DNA of 12,518 nucleotides, taken from positions 1 through 12,518 of the forward strand of contig JANXRR010000426.1 in assembly GCA_025356795.1 (NCBI GenBank). The letters run 5' to 3'. Both the position numbers and the translations under genes were made by a program. Positions 6,769 through 12,518 of this stretch are shown one piece after another; position 1 is the stretch's first letter, and every line of letters begins with the position of its first letter. The notes beneath the pieces were generated by a model. The model saw only the letters and a program-made list of their open reading frames with translations, did no database searches and was not told the DNA's origin. Source of the DNA: Bacteroidia bacterium (GTDB lineage: Bacteria > Bacteroidota > Bacteroidia > Cytophagales > Cyclobacteriaceae).

Positions 6769-6801
6769 CTTGTTTCGTGGAGCCACGAACCAAGGCTGAG
6801 T
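6769..6801 (+). repeat. REP-like palindrome, copy B (5' side of the RAYT pseudogene)
   Basis: On the plus strand it begins CTTGTTTCGTGGAGCCACG and continues AACCAAGGCTGAGT. The first 26 bases fold into a 12-bp stem (CTTGTTTCGTGG with CCACGAACCAAG, one mismatch) around a 2-nt loop. It is inverted relative to copy A and lies 21 bp beyond the stop codon of the WG-repeat gene, where it may also help stop minus-strand transcription. Confidence 0.75.
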
Positions 6802-6822
6802 CTTTGAAAGACTTTGAAAGGT

Positions 6823-8940
6823 TTACTTCCTTACCGTAATACTTTCCCACTCTGCCACCTTCATCACCAAGTAATTATTTTTCTTGGGATTGTAGATCAG
6901 GTTGTCGTAAATGAGCGGAATGGTGCTAATGCCTTCAATGGTTACCAGCCCGAATTTACCATCGCGTTGGGCTATCAAATATCCGTTCCCTAGATCCACC
7001 AGCTCCTCAAATTTTGGTTCAATAATTACTTGCCCTTCTTTGTTAGCTAAGCCTTTTTGGTTGTTTACAAGAAGTAAGTATTTCTCACTTAATTGCTGGA
7101 TCGTATCATATCGAATAGCAAGAATTGCTTTTCCTTCTTTATTGATCAATCCATATTTGCCCTTTCTTTTCACCAACGCTTTTCCTTTGTCAAAATCAGA
7201 TGCGTACTCGTACGATGGCTGGATTATAATTCTTTCTTCGGTATTGATGTATCCCCATTTGTTATTGAGTTTAACGGCTACCAAGCCTTCTTTAAATTGA
7301 CTTATGGTGTCGTATCGATTAGCAATTCTTAAGTTTCCTTTGGCATCAACAAAGCCAAACTTGTTGTCTTTCTTAATGCCTCGCAGGCCTTCGCTTTCTC
7401 CAAAAACAGTTTCAACCTTTTCCACCATTACAGGCCATGCGTTGGTTATTACCCTTCCATCATAATCAATTTTTCTGTGTGAGCCATTGTACAATTTTTC
7501 GATTATAAAATTGGAAGAAAATTCCAATGGATGGTCAGAGAAATAGATAATGCCTCCGCTTAGGTCTTTCAAGTAATTGGTTTTTTCTTTGGTAATGAGA
7601 ATGCGATTCTCGTTTACAATTAGTATTGGAAAGGGCTGAGGAGCCATCACCCAATCTTCGTTCAGGTTTATAATGCCATATTCGTTTTTCAACTTCACAA
7701 CAAACCTGCCCGCAGCATACGTGATCAGCGAATCGTACACACAATGAATTATCTCTTCGCCCTTTGTATTGATAGCACCCCAATAGCCACGTTTCTTTAC
7801 AGGAAAGAAATCATCTTTTAATTCACCCATCCATTCATAAGCACTCGCTGTTCTTGGTTTGCCAAGGGTATCATATAATGCCCATGCGTTTTTGCTTGTT
7901 GTTTTTTTTTTCAATCGTACTAATTCTTTTTCAACAATTATAGAATCAAATTCGAATGGAAGCACTATGGAATTATCTGCGCGAATGATGCCGAAATTTT
8001 TCTTCTTTGCGATGAATTTATTCTTTCCAATTTCAACTAGAACTTCATATTGAGGAGAGATAATTGGGTTGAGTTGGTCATCGCTTATGCCATACAAATT
8101 TCCTCTCTTGATTTTATACAAATTACTTTTCAAGTTTATTAAACCATCGGCTTCAATTTTATTAAGCACTTGATTGTGGCCGCTTAGTATTTGGCATTTG
8201 CTTGGGAGCTGACTTAAAATAGAACCATTGGAGTTTGTTTTTATTTTTCGATAAATGGATTGGACTATTATGTCTCCGTTGGTGTCTATTAGTCCTTGGG
8301 TGAATCCTTGGTGAAACACAGCATAGTTATTTTGATAGTGCGAAATACTATCTATCGTAAATGGAGTAATTATTTTACCTAGGTCAGAGAAGATGGAGGT
8401 TTGGCCCTTGCTATTTTCTACGGCAAATCGAGAAGAACCCAATGGTGAAATGTGGCTATACTCTATCGGTATGATGATTTCATTCTTCAAACTAATCAAT
8501 CCATACCTAAAGTTGCTTCCTTCTTTTTTGAAAATAATGGCTTGAAGCCCTGATATTTTAACTCCTTCAAAGATAAAGGGAATAGCAATTTCACCTCGCA
8601 AATCAAGGCATCCAGTTTTATATTCAATGGCATTTATTTTTTTTCTGGCAATAACTAGATAGCCTCCAGAATTAATAACACTTTCATATATGGGTGGTGT
8701 AAGAAATTCTTTGTTGAGGTTTACAAGCCCCCATTGATCATTAATTTTGTAGCCAGTTATATGGCCAATAACAGAGAAACTTCCATCAGCCCAACCCAAG
8801 TTTTCAAAAGATGCAGGCAACACAATCTTGCCGGATGAATCTTTCAGGCCCACCTTTCCCCGAATCTCAAAAAGCTCATATTGATAGGCATTTGCCGAAA
8901 GGGTTGCGATAAAAAAAAGAATGCATATTGCCAACTTCAT
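6823..8940 (-). CDS. Secreted WG-repeat protein
   Basis: A 705-residue protein with a signal peptide (MKLAICILFFIATLSANA). The rest is about sixteen repeats of 30-50 residues built on the pattern WG-(L/Y/A)-I-(D/N)-x-x-G-x-I-(I/V)-x-P-x-(Y/F)-(D/E), clearest in QWGLVNLN, YWGAINTKGEEII, KWGYINTEERIII and KYGLINKEGKAIL. This is the WG beta-repeat family (PF14903-type), found widely in Bacteroidota; it is thought to form a beta-propeller-like or solenoid fold, with no defined reaction. The protein is probably periplasmic or exported, since there is no lipobox or membrane anchor. The repeats in the middle (for example QTSIFSDLGK, AWALYDTLGK) have lost the G. The ATG at 8940 is supported by the signal peptide; a good promoter match lies only a few bases upstream. 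No neighbour suggests a pathway. Confidence 0.9.
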   Translation of the reverse strand: MKLAICILFFIATLSANAYQYELFEIRGKVGLKDSSGKIVLPASFENLGWADGSFSVIGHITGYKINDQWGLVNLNKEFLTPPIYESVINSGGYLVIARKKINAIEYKTGCLDLRGEIAIPFIFEGVKISGLQAIIFKKEGSNFRYGLISLKNEIIIPIEYSHISPLGSSRFAVENSKGQTSIFSDLGKIITPFTIDSISHYQNNYAVFHQGFTQGLIDTNGDIIVQSIYRKIKTNSNGSILSQLPSKCQILSGHNQVLNKIEADGLINLKSNLYKIKRGNLYGISDDQLNPIISPQYEVLVEIGKNKFIAKKKNFGIIRADNSIVLPFEFDSIIVEKELVRLKKKTTSKNAWALYDTLGKPRTASAYEWMGELKDDFFPVKKRGYWGAINTKGEEIIHCVYDSLITYAAGRFVVKLKNEYGIINLNEDWVMAPQPFPILIVNENRILITKEKTNYLKDLSGGIIYFSDHPLEFSSNFIIEKLYNGSHRKIDYDGRVITNAWPVMVEKVETVFGESEGLRGIKKDNKFGFVDAKGNLRIANRYDTISQFKEGLVAVKLNNKWGYINTEERIIIQPSYEYASDFDKGKALVKRKGKYGLINKEGKAILAIRYDTIQQLSEKYLLLVNNQKGLANKEGQVIIEPKFEELVDLGNGYLIAQRDGKFGLVTIEGISTIPLIYDNLIYNPKKNNYLVMKVAEWESITVRK

Positions 8941-8944
8941 ACAG

Positions 8945-8972
8945 CAAAGTTAAAAGCCTTGAGGGGAATCAA
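8945..8972 (-). promoter_or_regulatory. Promoter candidate for the WG-repeat gene, giving a near-leaderless mRNA
   Basis: On the minus strand TTG (8970-8972) and TAACTTTG (8945-8952) fit the Bacteroidetes -33/-7 pattern with a 17-nt spacer. The -7 box ends only 4 nt before the ATG at 8940, so transcription would begin at or next to the start codon. The match is by eye. Confidence 0.4.
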
Positions 8973-9039
8973 GAATTTTTCTGAACTTTATAGGTAGTTT
9001 TAAGCTTTAGAAAAGAGAATTTAAAAATAAGAATCACAC

Positions 9040-10416
9040 ATGTATATAGAACAACTATACACAAATTGCCTGGCAGAAGCAGCATACTACATTGAATCTG
9101 ATGGAGAGGCGGCAATAATAGACCCATTGCGGGAAACCAAGCCTTATATTGAACTGGCAAACAAACGCCACTCAAAAATTAAATACGTATTTGAAACACA
9201 TTTTCATGCCGACTTTGTATCGGGGCATATTGATTTGGCTCGCGAAGTAGATGCCGTCATTGTGTATGGGCCAAAGGCAGTAACTGCTTATAAAATTCAT
9301 TCTGCAAAAGATGGCGAGGAATTTAAAATTGGTAAAATCAAGTTAAGAGTGTTACATACACCAGGACATACACCAGAGTCATCTTGTTTTTTGTTGGTAG
9401 ATGAAAGCAATAAGGAACATGCGGTGTTTACGGGCGATACACTTTTTGTTGGCGATGTGGGAAGGCCCGATTTATTGGATGGTGTCATGAGCCGCGAGGA
9501 ACTTGCTGGTATGTTGTACGATTCGCTGAATAAAAAAATAAAAACACTTCCTGATGAAGTGATCGTTTATCCGGGTCATGGTCCGGGTTCATCCTGTGGC
9601 AAGAATATTGGAAAAGAAACGTACTCAACCATTGGCGTTCAAAAGAAATTTAATTACGCCTTGAAGAGTACGAGTAAAAATGACTTCATTGAACAAGTTA
9701 CCGATGGCATCCTTCCTCCACCCAGCTATTTCTTTGAAGATGCCCGTATTAATAAACAAGGCTATGTTTCCATTGATAGTGTGATGAAGTCAAATAGCAA
9801 TCCGTTAACAGTTGATCAGTTTAAGGAGGCAGTTGCCCAAGGTGCATTGATTTTAGATACACGCAATCCCGATGACTTTGAAATTGGTTTTGTAGAAGAC
9901 TCTTTAAATATTGGACTTAATGGCCAATATGCAGTGTGGGTAGGAACGTTGATTGATATTAAACAACCATTGGTGCTATTGACTGATACAGGTAAAGAAG
10001 AAGAAGCAATTTTGCGATTGGCACGCGTGGGGTATGAAAATGTATTGGGCTACCTTAATGGTGGTGTTAGTTCATGGCCTGAAAAACTGCAAACGGTTAA
10101 GTCGATTGTTGCAGAAGACATGCAAACAGAAGTGCCTGCCGAAGCGGAGGTCATTGATGTTCGCAAACCAGGAGAGTGGAATAGTGGACATTTAGAAGAA
10201 GCTTTTTTTTATCCGTTGGCAAGTATGCCTGCCAACTTAGGCGATTTGGATAAAAACAAAACGTATGTGGTTCATTGTGGCGGTGGCTATCGTTCCATGA
10301 TTGCCATTTCTCTCATGCGCAAACAAGGCTTCACCAACTTGATTAATATATATGGTGGGTTTGGAGCGATGGTAAACGCTGGGATGAAAGTGGTTTCAGA
10401 AATTGTTGTTGCGTAA
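9040..10416 (+). CDS. Persulfide dioxygenase-like MBL hydrolase fused to two rhodanese domains
   Basis: A 458-residue cytoplasmic protein. Residues 1-235 form a metallo-beta-lactamase fold with H54-x-H56-x-D58 (THFHADFVSGH), His110 (TPGHTPESSC), Asp133 (TGDTLFVGDVGRPD) and His180 (YPGHGPGSSCG); this set and the GRPD motif match the ETHE1-type persulfide dioxygenases, which oxidise glutathione or other persulfide to sulfite with iron. Residues 255-347 are a first rhodanese domain whose active-site loop (LLTDTGKEE, about 313-321) lacks cysteine, so it is probably inactive. Residues 365-455 are a second rhodanese domain with catalytic Cys413 in HCGGGYRS. The order MBL, dead rhodanese, live rhodanese resembles CstB-type fusions, which turn persulfide into thiosulfate. 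It stands alone, transcribed away from the WG gene, and overlaps the mocA-like gene by 21 bp at its 3' end. Exact substrate is not known. Confidence 0.9.
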   Translation: MYIEQLYTNCLAEAAYYIESDGEAAIIDPLRETKPYIELANKRHSKIKYVFETHFHADFVSGHIDLAREVDAVIVYGPKAVTAYKIHSAKDGEEFKIGKIKLRVLHTPGHTPESSCFLLVDESNKEHAVFTGDTLFVGDVGRPDLLDGVMSREELAGMLYDSLNKKIKTLPDEVIVYPGHGPGSSCGKNIGKETYSTIGVQKKFNYALKSTSKNDFIEQVTDGILPPPSYFFEDARINKQGYVSIDSVMKSNSNPLTVDQFKEAVAQGALILDTRNPDDFEIGFVEDSLNIGLNGQYAVWVGTLIDIKQPLVLLTDTGKEEEAILRLARVGYENVLGYLNGGVSSWPEKLQTVKSIVAEDMQTEVPAEAEVIDVRKPGEWNSGHLEEAFFYPLASMPANLGDLDKNKTYVVHCGGGYRSMIAISLMRKQGFTNLINIYGGFGAMVNAGMKVVSEIVVA

Positions 10417-10992
10417 CAACATTTCATAATCCTCAGGAAAATCCAAGTCAACTATTCCTTGCGGGAACTCGATAGTTGTTACTTTATCAGCATGCTGCTG
10501 AATTAATCTTTTAGCTCCGTATTCGTCATTTATTTGAAGTATCGATTCGAAAAATGAACCATCGAACAAAGCCGGAACGCCTGTAATTCCTGAGTAGTGA
10601 GAAGCTACAATAGCACTTTTTGTTTGTTCAAATTGAAGTATAAGATTGTCAATATTGTCAGAACTTAAAAAAGGCTGATCACACACTAACACAATAACTG
10701 CATCGGGTTTTTTATTCTTGCTGAGCAAATGGTTAAGCCCCTTCTTCAATGAGTTCCCCATTCCTTTATCCCATTCTGAATTGTATATGATGCCAACAGA
10801 AAAATTGTTGATCAACGCCTGGTGATTTTCATAGTTAGCACCAAGCACAACAGCAACGTCACTCGCTTTTGAATGAATAGATGCCTTAACACTTTTTATA
10901 AGAAGTGCTTCCCCATCAATTAATAAAAGCTGTTTAGGTTTGCCCATACGCGATGATGAGCCAGCAGCAAGAAGTATAATATCGATTTCCAT
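10396..10992 (-). CDS. mocA: Molybdenum cofactor cytidylyltransferase-like (MocA family)
   Basis: A 198-residue nucleotidyltransferase that most likely joins CMP to molybdopterin for xanthine-dehydrogenase-type enzymes. The signature LAAGSSSRMGKPKQLL (8-23) binds the nucleotide; CDQP at 104-107 supplies the metal-binding aspartate; GVPALF (138-143), the GAK near 159 and the late DLDFPEDYE (182-190) are further family marks. The length is normal. It follows xdhC after an 18-nt gap on the same strand, the usual partner, which favours MocA (CTP) over MobA (GTP), though the two are related and base choice is not proven by sequence. Its last seven codons overlap the end of the convergent metallo-hydrolase gene. 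Confidence 0.85.
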   Translation of the reverse strand: MEIDIILLAAGSSSRMGKPKQLLLIDGEALLIKSVKASIHSKASDVAVVLGANYENHQALINNFSVGIIYNSEWDKGMGNSLKKGLNHLLSKNKKPDAVIVLVCDQPFLSSDNIDNLILQFEQTKSAIVASHYSGITGVPALFDGSFFESILQINDEYGAKRLIQQHADKVTTIEFPQGIVDLDFPEDYEMLLRNNNF

Positions 10993-11010
10993 TTCAGGAT
11001 ATCTTTGTAA

Positions 11011-12162
11011 TTAAGAATTTGTGAGCGCTTTTTTTTGAATTATGTCAATTACACTATCTCTTGAATGAATAGGCCCTTGTCTGCTTTTTAGAAAACCACC
11101 TTCTCTATTGGCGAACGTTGCCTGTATCTCAGCAATAATGGAAACCGCAATTTCATCGGCTGCATCTGCGCCAATATCCAAACCAATAGGGGAATAAATC
11201 CTATCAAAATCATGTGAGCTCAATTCAATTCCCTCTTTCGAAAACTCGTCTTGCATTTTATCGAAGCGTTTTTTGGGGCCAAGAATACCTATGTAAGGCG
11301 CAGACGTTTTCAACAACGTCCTCAACACATCCCTGTCATATTCATAATTGTGCGACATTAAAACACAAGCCGTGTAATTACCAATATCAAAATCACGATC
11401 AATGAATTCGCGACTGCAGAGCGAAAGCTTATCTGCCTGCGGAAAGAAGATAGGTGCAATGTGAGCAACGCATTCATCAGTAACTTGCACATCCCAACCC
11501 AATGTTTTTGCTAGTTGACTGACAGGTCGAGCATCAAACCCGCCACCAAAGATAATTACGGTAATGGTAGGTTGAATGAGTTCAAGAAATACTTCGGCCT
11601 CCATACCATCTATGAAACACATTTTTGAATGAGACCTCTTCGATAGGAATATTTCTTTTAAATCTGTTGAGATAGAGAGTAACGATTCACCCGAAAGTGA
11701 ATTTGAAATCACTTGCTGTTTATCGATGAGTAATTTTTTTCCGGTACTATTTCCAGTATAAATAGTTGCTAAAGCCAGCGGCTCTTGATTGGAAATGAAA
11801 TTTTTGAATAAGAGAACAGGATTGTTCCCATCTGTATGATCAATGGGTTCGATCAATACATCAATAACTCCGTTACAACCTAATCCTATTCCTAAATTTT
11901 GATTGCTCTCTTCGCGTGTATCATAGGTTACCGTCATGGGTTTCTTCTCTGTAATTACTTGCCTGGCTTTGCGCAGAGCATCACCCTCTAAGCATCCACC
12001 ACTGATAGAACCTACCCAACGGCCATCATCAGTAATTAGCATTCTTGCACCTGGTCCACGGTAAGAGGAGCCTCGCACTTTTACAATAGTTGCAAGAGCA
12101 GCTTTCCGCTGCGTGAAATCAATCTTCTGATATTCGTTTATTATCGCCTTAAATTCTTTCAT
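11011..12162 (-). CDS. xdhC: XdhC/CoxI family molybdenum cofactor insertion protein
   Basis: A 383-residue protein that binds finished molybdenum cofactor, protects it and passes it to a xanthine dehydrogenase or aldehyde oxidase-like enzyme, by analogy with characterised XdhC. The N-terminal XdhC/CoxI domain holds ATIVKVRGSSYRGPGARMLI (24-43), SGGCLEGD (54-61) with its conserved cysteine and GLGCNG (93-98) with a second one. The C-terminal Rossmann part holds IIFGGGFDARPVSQLA (203-218), ILGPKKR (293-299) and IGLDIGADAADEIAVSI (326-342). The length is within the usual range. It lies 22 nt after the stop of an upstream partial gene and 18 nt before the mocA-like gene, so the three may form one transcript. 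The target enzyme is not in the window. Confidence 0.93.
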   Translation of the reverse strand: MKEFKAIINEYQKIDFTQRKAALATIVKVRGSSYRGPGARMLITDDGRWVGSISGGCLEGDALRKARQVITEKKPMTVTYDTREESNQNLGIGLGCNGVIDVLIEPIDHTDGNNPVLLFKNFISNQEPLALATIYTGNSTGKKLLIDKQQVISNSLSGESLLSISTDLKEIFLSKRSHSKMCFIDGMEAEVFLELIQPTITVIIFGGGFDARPVSQLAKTLGWDVQVTDECVAHIAPIFFPQADKLSLCSREFIDRDFDIGNYTACVLMSHNYEYDRDVLRTLLKTSAPYIGILGPKKRFDKMQDEFSKEGIELSSHDFDRIYSPIGLDIGADAADEIAVSIIAEIQATFANREGGFLKSRQGPIHSRDSVIDIIQKKALTNS

Positions 12163-12184
12163 TCAACAAATCTGATTCTTTGAT

Positions 12185-12517
12185 TTATTCCTCTATTAAA
12201 GAAAGATCTAGCTGCTGAATTAAGGGTATGCGTTCAGGTGTTAAAGTGAAAAAAACTTCTATATCCTTTTTCTCACCTTCAATAATAAATGTTCCCCGAA
12301 GTTGATTTTCAGCACTAATTGTGGTAACACGAAGAATTTTTCCGGTTTCAGATAACAGCTTGGCTGCAGATTGTTTCCATGATTCTAATGAATGATCCAT
12401 GAAAAAGTTTTCTGCAAAGATGGTTAGTTTATCTTCTTTCCAATTTTGCAACACATCCACAATTTCATTTTGCCTTTGTTCCACCGCGATGTGGGCTTCT
12501 TGGACGAGTACAAGTCT
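12185..12517 (-). CDS. Unidentified protein, C-terminal part (5'-partial), possibly a serine hydrolase tail
   Basis: The frame is open to the right edge, so only the last 110 codons are visible; a GTG at 12484 is in frame, but the sequence before it (RLVLVQEAHIAVEQRQ) also looks coding, so the true start is probably outside. The visible part has helical segments (NEIVDVLQNWKEDKLTIFAE, FFMDHSLESWKQSAAKLL) followed by strands (ENQLRGTF, KKDIEVFFTLTPE). This alpha-beta tail resembles C-terminal domains I associate with beta-lactamase-like serine hydrolases of Bacteroidota, but I am not sure, and the catalytic part would lie beyond the edge. It ends 22 nt before xdhC on the same strand and is plausibly co-transcribed with it. 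Confidence 0.6.
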   Translation of the reverse strand, partial: RLVLVQEAHIAVEQRQNEIVDVLQNWKEDKLTIFAENFFMDHSLESWKQSAAKLLSETGKILRVTTISAENQLRGTFIIEGEKKDIEVFFTLTPERIPLIQQLDLSLIEE

Positions 12518-12518
12518 T

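Noticed and set aside
4962..6790. A duplicated ssrA 3' end (attachment-site direct repeat) that would prove an integrated island.
   Set aside because: The only match I found was 8 nt (GGCTCCAC) inside the minus strand of REP copy B, which is explained by that palindrome. The ssrA terminator is also intact.
7535..7783. Alternative open frames inside the WG-repeat gene and other large genes on either strand.
   Set aside because: They are shadows of strongly supported genes and show no domain signature.

Overview
The window looks like chromosomal DNA of a Bacteroidota bacterium, probably a Cytophagales-type relative. The evidence is the gene content: a TonB-dependent receptor paired with a DUF4249 lipoprotein, a TPR sensor kinase with an HDFRRP H-box, a WG-repeat protein, and a tmRNA tag of the G-E-x-N-Y type. 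Low GC content, weak or absent Shine-Dalgarno sequences, and two promoter-like sites of the Bacteroidetes TTG / TAnnTTTG form agree with this. The assignment is an inference from families and motifs.

Layout. Positions 2-1657 (+) hold the 3' end of a TonB-dependent receptor gene followed 6 nt later by a DUF4249 lipoprotein, an outer-membrane uptake pair. Positions 1730-4429 (-) hold a large TPR sensor histidine kinase with no response regulator beside it. Positions 4582-4971 (+) are the tmRNA gene ssrA, with a likely promoter upstream and a perfect 16-bp terminator hairpin downstream.

Positions 5019-6822 form a gene graveyard of about 1.8 kb. From left to right it contains a short dispersed repeat, a toxin-antitoxin pair whose MazF/PemK-like toxin has lost its N-terminal half, interlocking hairpins, an unrecognised C-terminal gene fragment, nine tandem copies of a 21-bp unit, and a REP-associated tyrosine transposase (RAYT) pseudogene. 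The pseudogene is bracketed by inverted copies of a 33-bp imperfect palindrome, so it looks like a decayed REPtron. This is the most unusual part of the window.

Positions 6823-8940 (-) encode a secreted WG-repeat protein of 705 residues. Positions 9040-10416 (+) encode a persulfide dioxygenase-like metallo-hydrolase fused to two rhodanese domains, which suggests sulfide or persulfide oxidation. Positions 10396-12517 (-) are an operon-like run: the 3' end of an unidentified gene (perhaps a serine hydrolase), then xdhC, then a mocA-like cytidylyltransferase. The last two mature and insert the molybdenum cofactor of xanthine-dehydrogenase-type enzymes, but no such enzyme lies in the window. The metallo-hydrolase and mocA genes converge and overlap by 21 bp.

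I found no complete insertion sequence, CRISPR array, intact integrase or tRNA gene. The clearest novelty candidates are the beheaded toxin joined in frame (through a TGA) to its antitoxin, the 21-bp array, and the decayed REPtron, all packed just downstream of ssrA.
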